Of a DNA stretch of 48,314 nucleotides, positions 33,532-41,378 are shown piece by piece. Within the stretch, counting starts at the first letter, position 1. The number at the start of each line of letters is the position of its first letter. Under the pieces are notes generated by a model, which saw only the letters and a program-made list of their open reading frames with translations, had not been told where the DNA came from and did no database searches. This stretch comes from Pseudomonadota bacterium (GTDB lineage: Bacteria > Pseudomonadota > Gammaproteobacteria > Steroidobacterales > Steroidobacteraceae): contig JAEWLQ010000055.1 of assembly GCA_023457495.1 (NCBI GenBank), positions 1 to 48,314 on the forward strand. Direction: 5' to 3'. The translations under genes were made by a program, and so were the position numbers.

Positions 33532-36051
33532 TCAGTTTGCCGCCGTGACAGTTGCCGTGGTGCGCATTCTCTGGAATGGCGCCGATTCTATGATGCCAGT
33601 CATCAACGAGGAAAAACGGCCGTCGTCTTCTTCGAGCCGTTTCACGATCTGGTCGATCGTCTCCACGTCGTAATACTCCATCCCGCGCCCCGTGGCATAG
33701 GTCATGAGTTTGCCGGTCAGCGTCCGGTAGAACTCCTCGCGGTGATCCTTGACGAGAATGCGCTTGAGTTCGCTCACGCTCGTGAACTTCTCGCCGGTGA
33801 TGAGGCTGCCTTCCGCGACGATGGGCTGCTTGCGCTCCGACTCGCGCCACGCGCCGATCGCGTTGAAGTTCTCGAACGCGAGACCGATGGGGTCCATGCG
33901 GTTGTGACAGGACGCACACGCGGGATTCTCGCGGTGCACCTTGAGTACGTCGCGCAGCGTCGGCTCGCGGCCATCCTTGAAATCCGTCTCGCTGGCTTCG
34001 AGCGCCGGCACGTTCGCGGGCGGCGGCGGCGGGGGAGTGCCGAGGAAATTCGCCAGCACGAACAGACCGCGCTTCACCGGCGAGGTGCGATCCGGGTTCG
34101 ACGTGACGACCAGCGCGCTGCCCTGCGTGAGCATGCCGCCGCGCGGATGGCCCTTCGGCAGCTCCACCTTGCGCAGCTCCTTGCCGACGACGTCCGGCAC
34201 GCCGTAGAACTTCGCGAGATCCTCGTTGAGGAACGTGTAGTTGCTCTCGAGGAATTCGGTGACGGGGCGGTCTTCACGCGCGACGTAACCGAAGTATTTC
34301 TCGGTTTCCTCGCGCATCGCCTTGCGCATGTCCTTGCTGAATTCCGGCTTTGCCGCGACGATTTTTTCCAGCTGCTCGTTGAGGCTTCTGGCGGTTGCGA
34401 AGTCCTGCTTCATGAAAGCCTGGCGTATCTGGCGCTGGGTTTCCTCTGCGCCGGCATCGCGCACGATGATCTGGTGCGGATTGCTCGCGATGCCTTCGAC
34501 GTCGCGCGCCTGCAGCCACTGGCCGGTGAAATTGCGCGCCAGGTTCTCCGCGCGCGGGTCCTTCAGCATGCGCTCGACCTGCGCGGCGAGATTGTGGCGC
34601 AGCTCTCCCCGCGCGGCGAGCGCGAGGAGCTGATCGTCGGGCATCGTCGACCACAGGAAATACGAGAGGCGCGAGGCGAGTGAATACTCGTCGACATCCG
34701 CGACACCACCCACCGCATTCGGCGCGGGCTGTTCGAGCTTGAACAGGAATCGGGGGGAGGCGAGCACCGCGGCCATCGCGTGCGCGACACCCTGTTCGAA
34801 AGTCTTGCCCTTCTGCGTATACGTGGCTTCCGCCAGCGCCGCGAGGCGCTCGCCGGTGTTGTCCGTGACCGGCCGACGGTAGGCCTTCTCGGCGAACGCG
34901 GCGAGCAGCTCCGCGGCGTATTCGCGGCGCGCGTCACGCGACTTCGGCACGTCGCGCGGGAAGAAACGCTCGTATTTCTCGGTCTTCACCCAGTGCGCGG
35001 GCTCGAGCGGGCCTTCCACGTGCAAGCGGTTCACGAAAAGATCGATGATGGTCTCTTTCTTCTGCTCGGGCGCCGTGGGTGTGAGCTCGATGGTGACGAC
35101 GTGCTCCGAGCCCGCCGGCCACTTCTGCGTGCGCTCGAACGTGAACGCCTTCTCGTCGTGGTACGCGAACTCCTGGCTAGCTACTTCTTGGCCGTCGACC
35201 TTCACGACGACCTTCGCCTTGCCGGGATCCGGGACGTAGGTGCCGTTCACCTCAAGGTCGACCTTCACGCGGTACGTGCCGGGCAGATCCGTCTTGAACT
35301 TCGCCGCGACGTCGGCGGGCGTGTTGAAGGTGAGCTGGCGGCGGCCCCACTTGAGGCCCGCACCCTGGCCTTCGAACACCGTACCGGGCTCGGTCTTCAA
35401 GGCCGGCTGGCGCGCGGCGGTGGGCACCGACTGCGCGATGATGGCTTGCGCGGCGGTGACGTACTTCTCCATCAGCATGGGCGAGGTAGTCAGGGCATCG
35501 CCGATGTTGTCGAAGCCGAAGCCCGTGTCGTCCGGCGGGAATTCGTGATCGGTGTTGTAGTCGACGCTGAGCAGGTCCTTCACCGTGTTGCGGTATTCGA
35601 CGCGATTGAGGCGGCGCACCGTGACGCGGCCGGGGTCGAGACGCGCGGGATCGATGTGGAACACGTCGCGCTTGATCCAGCGCTCGAGCAGCGCCTGCTC
35701 GGAAGCGGTGAGGCGCGGGTTGTCCTCGGCGGGCATGAGGCCGGCGCGGGTGTTGTTGAGCACGCGCAGCCACAGCGTGGGTTCGAGAATGTCGCGCTCG
35801 GTTTCGAGCACGTCGAAGGCGACCTTGCCCTTGTCGTATCCGTCGCCGTGGCACTCGTAACAGTGCTTCTCGAGCAACGGCAGGATCTGCGAGTGGTAAG
35901 TCTCGATCGGAGTCTGGGCGAGGGCCAACCCAGTCACGAAGGGTGCTGCGATACTGAAAACGCGCTTCGGCCTCACGATCCGGATGACCTCATAGATCCG
36001 CTTGAAAACGCTGCGCATTCTGCGGGTTTTCGTTTGTTGGGTCACGGGCAT
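33532..36051 (-). CDS. DUF1587/1592/1588/1585-type exported cytochrome
   Basis: 839 residues. Probable signal peptide (about 27-45, ending LALA). A haem c motif CYECH (64-68) sits in the N-terminal PSC-type domain, followed by RVTVRRLNRVEYRNTVKDLL (DUF1587), a carbohydrate-binding-like beta region (about 230-350), YRRPVT (DUF1595), SRLSYFLWSTMPDD (DUF1592), RGGMLTQGSALVVTSNPDRTSPVKRG split over DUF1588, a second haem motif CASCH (712-716), and DUF1585 at the end. I use the ATG at 36051; a GTG at 36123 would run into the divergent promoter and neither has a good ribosome site. Likely a periplasmic redox partner of the DUF1552 protein. Confidence 0.88.
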   Translation of the reverse strand: MPVTQQTKTRRMRSVFKRIYEVIRIVRPKRVFSIAAPFVTGLALAQTPIETYHSQILPLLEKHCYECHGDGYDKGKVAFDVLETERDILEPTLWLRVLNNTRAGLMPAEDNPRLTASEQALLERWIKRDVFHIDPARLDPGRVTVRRLNRVEYRNTVKDLLSVDYNTDHEFPPDDTGFGFDNIGDALTTSPMLMEKYVTAAQAIIAQSVPTAARQPALKTEPGTVFEGQGAGLKWGRRQLTFNTPADVAAKFKTDLPGTYRVKVDLEVNGTYVPDPGKAKVVVKVDGQEVASQEFAYHDEKAFTFERTQKWPAGSEHVVTIELTPTAPEQKKETIIDLFVNRLHVEGPLEPAHWVKTEKYERFFPRDVPKSRDARREYAAELLAAFAEKAYRRPVTDNTGERLAALAEATYTQKGKTFEQGVAHAMAAVLASPRFLFKLEQPAPNAVGGVADVDEYSLASRLSYFLWSTMPDDQLLALAARGELRHNLAAQVERMLKDPRAENLARNFTGQWLQARDVEGIASNPHQIIVRDAGAEETQRQIRQAFMKQDFATARSLNEQLEKIVAAKPEFSKDMRKAMREETEKYFGYVAREDRPVTEFLESNYTFLNEDLAKFYGVPDVVGKELRKVELPKGHPRGGMLTQGSALVVTSNPDRTSPVKRGLFVLANFLGTPPPPPPANVPALEASETDFKDGREPTLRDVLKVHRENPACASCHNRMDPIGLAFENFNAIGAWRESERKQPIVAEGSLITGEKFTSVSELKRILVKDHREEFYRTLTGKLMTYATGRGMEYYDVETIDQIVKRLEEDDGRFSSLMTGIIESAPFQRMRTTATVTAAN

Positions 36052-36146
36052 TTCTACTCGGGGAGACTCTGATTCGCTTTCTATGGCAACACATGACGGA
36101 AATCGTTTATAGATGCGTCTCACAACTCAAACGAGGACCCCAGCAC

Positions 36147-36608
36147 ATGCCAGGCATTTCGTTCAAAAGGCTAAGTTCAATCGTGATCGGCGCGGCCGTG
36201 TTCGCGTGCGCGGTGCAGGCCGCGACGCCCGTGGAAACACAGAAGGTGCGCCACGAGCACTACGAAAAGCTCGGCGATGCGTTCAAGGCCGTGCGCGATC
36301 AGAGCAACGCCGGCAGCCCGGATTTCGCGGCGCTGCAGAAGGCCGCGGACGCAGTGCAGAAGGCTTCGGTGAACCAGCAGCAATGGTTCCCAAAAGGTAC
36401 GGGTCCTGAGGCGGGCAAGACGCGCGCGCTGCCGGAGATCTGGACCGATGCCGCGGGCTTCGCGGCCGCGATGAAGATGTTCGAGGACCGCACGCCCGCG
36501 CTCGCCGCGGCGGCGAACGCCAAGGACATCGACGCGGTGAAGAAGGCGTTTCGCGAGGTCGGCGGTGCGTGCAAGAACTGCCACGACAAGTTCCGCGCGC
36601 CTGAATAA
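36147..36608 (+). CDS. Cytochrome c'-family protein
   Basis: 153 residues. Signal peptide 1-25 (ending VQA). A four-helix cytochrome c'/c556 body (HEHYEKLGDAFKAV, AAGFAAAMKMFEDR) ends in the haem motif CKNCH (142-146) followed by DKFR, the usual C-terminal position. ATG at 36147 with GAGGA nine bases upstream. Such proteins bind haem in the periplasm and act in electron transfer or NO/CO binding. It is 12 bases before a b-type cytochrome and divergent from the DUF1592 cytochrome. Confidence 0.9.
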   Translation: MPGISFKRLSSIVIGAAVFACAVQAATPVETQKVRHEHYEKLGDAFKAVRDQSNAGSPDFAALQKAADAVQKASVNQQQWFPKGTGPEAGKTRALPEIWTDAAGFAAAMKMFEDRTPALAAAANAKDIDAVKKAFREVGGACKNCHDKFRAPE

Positions 36609-36620
36609 CGGACGAGATCT

Positions 36621-37280
36621 GTGAGCGAAAGCACACGAGTGCGCGTGTGGGATCTGCCCACGCGCCTCGTTCATTGGCTGTTCGTGTGCTGTATCGGCGT
36701 TTCCTGGTGGACCGCCGAGAACGGGCGCCTGGAGTGGCATCGCTGGAGCGGGTACGCGCTCCTGGGGCTGCTCGTGTTTCGCATCTACTGGGGATTCTTC
36801 GGCAGCTCCACGGCGCGTTTCGGCCAGTTCGTGCGCGGACCGCGCGCGGTGCTCGGGTATCTGCGGGGCACCTGGAAGGTCGCCGCCGGGCACAATCCTC
36901 TCGGCTCCTGGAGCGTGGTGGCGGTGATCACGCTGCTGCTCACCCAGGTCGTGCTCGGATTGTTCGCCGTTGATGTCGACGGCATCGAGTCCGGACCGTT
37001 ATCGATGTATGTCGACTTCGATACGGGTCGCGATGCCGCCCGGCTGCACGACACCGTGTTCAATGTGCTGCTGGCCGTCATCGTCGTGCACATCCTCGCG
37101 GTGATTTATTACGCGATCGTGAGGAAGCAGAACCTCGCCGGCGCGATGGTCACGGGTTCGCGTGAGTTTCCGGTGGCCGACGTGGCGCCGGTTACGGGTT
37201 TTTCCTGGATCCGGTTCGTCGTCGGCGTTGTGGTGGCGGCGGTGATCACCTGGGCGGTCGCCAAGGCGTTTCAGTTTTAG
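36621..37280 (+). CDS. Cytochrome b561-type membrane protein
   Basis: 219 residues, four main helices plus a C-terminal one. Haem-ligand histidines are expected in PTRLVHWLF, LEWHRWSGY, and DTVFNVLLAVIVVHILA, the layout of the bacterial cytochrome b561/NiFe-hydrogenase b-type subunit family. It should pass electrons between the quinone pool and the adjacent cytochrome c'. GTG start at 36621, 12 bases after the cytochrome c' stop. Its stop codon runs into a hairpin repeat. Confidence 0.9.
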   Translation: MSESTRVRVWDLPTRLVHWLFVCCIGVSWWTAENGRLEWHRWSGYALLGLLVFRIYWGFFGSSTARFGQFVRGPRAVLGYLRGTWKVAAGHNPLGSWSVVAVITLLLTQVVLGLFAVDVDGIESGPLSMYVDFDTGRDAARLHDTVFNVLLAVIVVHILAVIYYAIVRKQNLAGAMVTGSREFPVADVAPVTGFSWIRFVVGVVVAAVITWAVAKAFQF

Positions 37281-37321
37281 GGGGCAGCCCCCGTTTCCTG
37301 GCAAAAGGGGTCAGCCCTCCA
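37280..37321 (+). repeat. Short G/C-run repeats after the cytochrome b gene
   Basis: GGGGG-CAG-CCCCC (37280-37292) and, after TTTCCTGGCAAAA, a second GGGG-TCAG-CCCT (37306-37319) form two small hairpins in the style of dispersed intergenic repeats. The remainder up to 37456 holds a terminator and an upstream region. Confidence 0.5.
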
Positions 37322-37333
37322 CGGATCCTCCTA

Positions 37334-37360
37334 CGCCGCGCGTGGCGGCGACTCTTTTTG
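37334..37360 (+). terminator. Intrinsic terminator for the cytochrome pair
   Basis: Stem CGCCGC / GCGGCG (37334-37339 with 37345-37350) followed by ACTCTTTTTG: the best rho-independent terminator in the window. Confidence 0.7.
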
Positions 37361-37456
37361 TAAGCGGATCCGTCGAAATCGAAACGCCGCTTTTCCACGT
37401 CTGCGCTCCGCGCGCCCCGCTGACTGATCGAACTACCCGGTGGTGTACTGACCACC

Positions 37457-37933
37457 GTGAGCACAGTCATCGGACACCGACCCGCGAGAACCTATGAACC
37501 ATTGGGGCCAGACGAGACACCTCCGCTGGGCGCGCACCTGGTCACACCACGCTGGGGTTTTGCGCACCACGGCATATACACCGGCGGCGGGAAGGTCGTG
37601 CATTACGGCGCGTTGCTCTACGACCTTGTGCGTCGCCCGGTGGAAGAAGTGTCGCTCGAAGCGTTTGCGCAAGGACGACCTGTTTTTCTGATCCGCCACG
37701 ACGAGGCATGCCGGGATCCCGTCGAGGTGATCCGCCACGCGCGCTCACGTCTCGGCGAAAATCTCTACAGCGTCTGGACCAACAACTGCGAACACTTCTG
37801 CGAATGGTGCCTGCACGGCGAGCCACGCAGCTTCCAGGTCGAAGACGCCCTCGAACTCCCCCGCCGCCTCGGTGAATGGGCCCTGGCGCGGCTCTGGGCC
37901 TGGTTGGTGCCGGGTGAGAAATCGAGGAGTTAG
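37457..37933 (+). CDS. LRAT-like (NlpC/P60 superfamily) protein
   Basis: 158 residues. WGFAHHGIYTGGGKVVHYG (33-51) supplies His38 or His49, and the block NNCEHFCEWC (109-118) supplies Cys111, the circularly permuted papain-like arrangement of LRAT/H-rev107 acyltransferases. Bacterial members are proposed thiol acyltransferases or hydrolases acting on lipids. GTG start at 37457 without a ribosome site. The last residues (WLVPGEKSRS) are encoded by an arm of repeat copy B, which also gives the stop, so the native end was probably replaced. Confidence 0.75.
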   Translation: MSTVIGHRPARTYEPLGPDETPPLGAHLVTPRWGFAHHGIYTGGGKVVHYGALLYDLVRRPVEEVSLEAFAQGRPVFLIRHDEACRDPVEVIRHARSRLGENLYSVWTNNCEHFCEWCLHGEPRSFQVEDALELPRRLGEWALARLWAWLVPGEKSRS

Positions 37934-38038
37934 CTCCGCGGTTGGTGCCGGGTGAGAAATCGCTGAGTTAGCTGGCAGCACGTGCGCTACTGCGTTGTGC
38001 CCCATCGCTAACTCAGCGATTTCTCACCCGGCACCAAC
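37903..38038. repeat. Palindromic repeat, copy B: full 98-base element plus one arm
   Basis: The full element is 37941-38038: perfect 32-base inverted ends at 37941-37972 and 38007-38038 around a 34-base core. An extra left arm lies at 37903-37934 and overlaps the end of the LRAT-like gene. Read on the - strand, the core matches the core of copy C at 30 of 34 positions. It sits between two convergent genes. Confidence 0.92.
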
Positions 38039-38044
38039 ATCTAC

Positions 38045-39181
38045 CTACTTGCGCTTGAAGATGGATTTCAGGTTTTCCTTGAGTTCCTTGGCGGCGTCGG
38101 CGACATCGGTCGCTGTCGCGCCGGTGGCGAGGTTGCTGAAGTTCACGGAGTACTCGCGCATCGAGCGGATCTGCCGGCTCGGCAGGATCTCGAGTTGTTC
38201 GACCACGAACTCGGGGCTGAAGACCGTGCCGATGGCAGTCTTGCCCACGTAGCGGCTGTACGTGAGCGTGGCCGTACGCGCCTCGCCGGGGCTCAGCTTG
38301 AATTGCGGATCTGCCTTGTTCTTGCTGGTCTGGCCGATGCCAGCGACGTTCTCGCTGCGCCAGTCGACCGTGTACCGCTGTCCGTAGTTGTCGAGCATCG
38401 TGCCCGAGTTCTGCTGGTATGCCAGGATCACCGGCAGATTGCTCACGTTGCGGAAGCGCACGCGCGCCTGCACGAAATGGTTGGTGGCCTTCTGGCTCGG
38501 CGACAATTGCAGTAGTTCGGCGACGAACGGACCCGCGGCGTGGCAGCGTGGGTTGCCCGCGCAGGGATCGGCCACCGCCGGCGCCGATCCGGAGGATGCC
38601 GCGACCGGCGCGGAGCCGGTTCCGGCAGCCGCGGACGCGCCCGCCAGCCCGTCGCGCAACGCGTCGAAGGTCAGCACATGCTCGCGACCCAGCCGGTATT
38701 GATTGCCCGCCACCGAATCGATCTCGCGAACCACGAGTTCCAGGCGGAATTCCACGCCGACGATCTGATTGCCCGCGTACCAATTGAGCTCGAAGCGCGC
38801 ATCGCTGCGCTCGCCGGGCGCCAGTGTGAACCGCGGATCGAACGTGTTGCGTTCGATCTCGCCCATGCCGCGCACGGCATTGGGGCCGGCGTTCTCGACG
38901 GTGTAGCGATTGCCAAGTTCGTCCAGCGCGACGCCCGAACCCTTCACGTAGCCGATGACGAGTGGCCGGTCGGTCTTGTTCTGGAAATTCACCGTGGCCG
39001 TCACGCGGCGGTTCGTCCCGATGACGCTCGTGCGAAAGTCCGTGAGCTGCGCCGCGAACGTAGTCACCTCGGCGCAATGCGCGCGGCCGGCGCAGGCGGC
39101 GGCCGCCGAGGCAGGGGCGGACACGGCGAGGGCGGCAGCCATCGGAAGCATCAGGGCAGCAAGCAGATGTGTCTTGATCAT
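38045..39181 (-). CDS. Secreted protein with two copies of one domain
   Basis: 378 residues. Signal peptide about 1-27 (ending ASA). The mature protein has two units (about 30-175 and 205-350) that share CAG..HC or CAG.PRC starts, a strand VTATVNFQNKTDRPLVIGY / VQARVRFRNVSNLPVILAY, a LDELGNRYTV / LDNYGQRYTV turn, GMGEIERN / GIGQTSKN, F.L.PGE, and a closing strand with E.V..F. They are joined by an Ala/Ser/Pro linker. The fold is probably Ig-like. Function unknown. It is the last gene of a - strand group of four exported proteins. Confidence 0.78.
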   Translation of the reverse strand: MIKTHLLAALMLPMAAALAVSAPASAAAACAGRAHCAEVTTFAAQLTDFRTSVIGTNRRVTATVNFQNKTDRPLVIGYVKGSGVALDELGNRYTVENAGPNAVRGMGEIERNTFDPRFTLAPGERSDARFELNWYAGNQIVGVEFRLELVVREIDSVAGNQYRLGREHVLTFDALRDGLAGASAAAGTGSAPVAASSGSAPAVADPCAGNPRCHAAGPFVAELLQLSPSQKATNHFVQARVRFRNVSNLPVILAYQQNSGTMLDNYGQRYTVDWRSENVAGIGQTSKNKADPQFKLSPGEARTATLTYSRYVGKTAIGTVFSPEFVVEQLEILPSRQIRSMREYSVNFSNLATGATATDVADAAKELKENLKSIFKRK

Positions 39182-39221
39182 GTCGAAGATCCCATGAGTC
39201 GTTCGGAAAAAATCAATGTGG

Positions 39222-39929
39222 TCATTGCGGCGCGACCTGCACGCGCGCGAGCGTGTTGTGGCTGCGTCCCTCGCGCAGCTCGTACTCGACGACGTCGGTG
39301 ACCAGCGTTCCGCCGCCTGGCGCGGGCTGCACGGAGCGGATGCGCAGCAGCACGTCGAGCTTCGTGCCGTATCCGCGCTGGAGCTTGTCGTTCACCGCGC
39401 GGGCTTCGGCCTCCGGCACGCGCCAGATCTGCGCGGTGCGCCCATTGCCGAACTTGAGCGAGACCTGCTCGCCGAAATGTTCGAAGGACACCACCGAGCT
39501 GGGCGCGAGCGCGCGCACGGTGAACTCCCCGTAGGCGGGGTCGTATTCGCTGAGATTCGCCTCCAGTGTCAGGCGCAGAAATCCCACGTCGCGCACGGCG
39601 AGCGCCGCGGATTCGAGTTCGGCGCGAAGGGCGGTGCGCAACGCGGCCTTGTCCGCGGGCCGCGCGAATTGCAGCCGCGAGTCACTCTCCACCCATTGAT
39701 CGAACGGCGGCGTCAGCCCCGCCCATTCGTAATAGAGGAATACCATCGCGCTGTTTTCGGGATTGAGTAGTTCGCCGGATCGTTCGCGCCCACCATCGGC
39801 GCGCGCGACCTTCGGGCTCGCGGCCGCTTCCGACGCAACGGGCGCGGCCGGCGCATCGGCGCTGCCGCATCCGGCCAACAACAAACTACCTACGAAGGCA
39901 GGAATGACGCGCAAGATCCTGCGCCTCAC
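39222..39929 (-). CDS. Lipoprotein of unknown function
   Basis: 235 residues. Lipobox LLAGC with lipid Cys21, then a short Ala-rich linker and a domain from about residue 55 (NPENSAMVFLYYEWAGL, later VVSFEHFGEQVSLKFGNG and RTAQIWRVPEAEARAV). It resembles no family I can name. Its start overlaps the end of the upstream lipoprotein gene by four bases, so they are co-translated; the next gene follows after 40 bases. Confidence 0.75.
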   Translation of the reverse strand: MRRRILRVIPAFVGSLLLAGCGSADAPAAPVASEAAASPKVARADGGRERSGELLNPENSAMVFLYYEWAGLTPPFDQWVESDSRLQFARPADKAALRTALRAELESAALAVRDVGFLRLTLEANLSEYDPAYGEFTVRALAPSSVVSFEHFGEQVSLKFGNGRTAQIWRVPEAEARAVNDKLQRGYGTKLDVLLRIRSVQPAPGGGTLVTDVVEYELREGRSHNTLARVQVAPQ

Positions 39930-40909
39930 AGCCGCGGCGCCTCTGAGTTCTGCTGCGCGTCCTCGACCTGCCGCGCGCGACGTTGCGCCTCCATCTGCTG
40001 GAACGCCTGTTCCGTCCGCTGGATGGCTTCATAACCGTTCGCCTGGTCCATCACGCCGACCTGCAGCGATTGGGCGATGTCCGGGTTGTCGCGCAAGCTC
40101 TGGATCTGCGCCTGGACGACGATGCCGCAGTCGGGCGAGAAATTCGTGGCGCCCGAGGGCGAGGAGTTCCCGTGACATACCCGAAACAGTGGCGAGGTTT
40201 CGGAGATCAGCCGGCCGAGCGGATCGTAGGCCCAGCGTAAATTGAATCGCGGCTGGTTCCCGAATCGCTGCGTCGGCGTGCCGTATTTCTTGATCAGCGC
40301 CTGTTCAACGCTGGCGACGGTGGGCAAGCGCTCTTCTTCGAACCATTCTTCGCGCGCGAAACTGATCACGCGATCCTCGCCAGGCGCTCCCATGGTCGCG
40401 ACGTACCAGCTCACCTGCCCGGGCTGCGCACGCGTGGACGCGCGATTCGTCCCGGCCGCGATCGCGCGGTCCTGCAGTTCGCGGCGATAGTCCCGGTCGG
40501 TCTTCTTCACGGTGACTCGCGGCTGCGCCAACGCAGCGCCGAAGCCCCAGCGATGGCTCTGTCCGAAGGTCTGGATCTGGAACCGGCCGCGCGGGTCAGG
40601 TGTCACGATCAGCAGATCGTGCGAACACATGACGAACGCGGCGGCTTCGTCATAGGTGAGGCCGGGTCGCACGCCGAGCACGTCATCGACCGGCGCGCCG
40701 GCGGCGCGCGGCGCGGACTTGATCTTCGGCGGGCATTTGACCTTGCCGCGCGATTCCCGCGCGACCTCGGCGGCGGTCGCGTCCTCTTTTTTGGCGGGGC
40801 GCGCATTGGCAGCGCCTGTTTGCTTCCCGGACTTCGGCGGCTCGTTCGAACCACAGGCCGCCAGAGCGCCGGCCACCAGCGCGCACATCACCCATCCTGC
40901 TACTCGCAT
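39926..40909 (-). CDS. Lipoprotein of unknown function
   Basis: 327 residues. Lipobox ALAAC with lipid Cys19, a charged linker, then a domain opening DDVLGVRPGLTYDEAAAFVM, which resembles the start of small BamE/SmpA-like domains, and four well-spaced cysteines (Cys59, Cys95 region, CHGN, DCGIV) that may form disulfides. A Gln/Arg-rich coiled tail ends the protein. It overlaps the next gene (ATGA) and follows the small lipoprotein after 19 bases. Confidence 0.75.
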   Translation of the reverse strand: MRVAGWVMCALVAGALAACGSNEPPKSGKQTGAANARPAKKEDATAAEVARESRGKVKCPPKIKSAPRAAGAPVDDVLGVRPGLTYDEAAAFVMCSHDLLIVTPDPRGRFQIQTFGQSHRWGFGAALAQPRVTVKKTDRDYRRELQDRAIAAGTNRASTRAQPGQVSWYVATMGAPGEDRVISFAREEWFEEERLPTVASVEQALIKKYGTPTQRFGNQPRFNLRWAYDPLGRLISETSPLFRVCHGNSSPSGATNFSPDCGIVVQAQIQSLRDNPDIAQSLQVGVMDQANGYEAIQRTEQAFQQMEAQRRARQVEDAQQNSEAPRL

Positions 40910-40928
40910 CGCATTCCTCCCATTCGAT

Positions 40929-41231
40929 TCATGGATCGCGGGCCCGGCTCAGTTCGAGGCCGGTCGGCCCACTTAAGACATCCGCACCGCCGCGCATCAG
41001 GATCAACGTGCCCTGCGGGCCGTCGATGAGCACTCGATCTCCCTGGATCTGGTACCGACCGCGCACGCGGGTACCGAGCACGGACATGACGACACTGCCG
41101 TCCCGCTGAAACTCGTAGACGGTCAGCCCGGCCGCGTCCTCGAAGGTGCCGTCGAGCGTGCGGGCGCAGCCCGACGCGCTGGCCAGCAGTGCTATCAACA
41201 AGGGGATTGCGATCCTGTTAGAGCCCGACAC
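40929..41231 (-). CDS. Small lipoprotein of unknown function
   Basis: 100 residues. I start at a GTG at 41231, with GGAG eight bases upstream; the longer open frame to 41630 is a shadow. The signal ends ASASGC (lipid Cys22). The mature 79 residues look like one small beta sheet (GTFEDAAGLTVYEFQRDGSV, RGRYQIQGDRVLID) as in short META/lipocalin-like domains. First gene of the lipoprotein group and divergent from the TPR regulator-like gene. Confidence 0.7.
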   Translation of the reverse strand: MSGSNRIAIPLLIALLASASGCARTLDGTFEDAAGLTVYEFQRDGSVVMSVLGTRVRGRYQIQGDRVLIDGPQGTLILMRGGADVLSGPTGLELSRARDP

Positions 41232-41378
41232 CAGACTTTCTCCGCCGTGTGTGGGCGGCGACGATGCCCGCCGTGCGCGGGTGACGCATCGACAGAAGCC
41301 GGCGGTTAACGGACGTTTACGCCGGTAACGGGCCGCTCGCGCCCGATCTGATACATTCGACCGCCCCCAGCGATCGAA

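Noticed and set aside
34780..36072. A 430-residue + strand frame opposite the DUF1592 gene
   Set aside because: Antisense shadow of a gene with clear haem motifs and domains.
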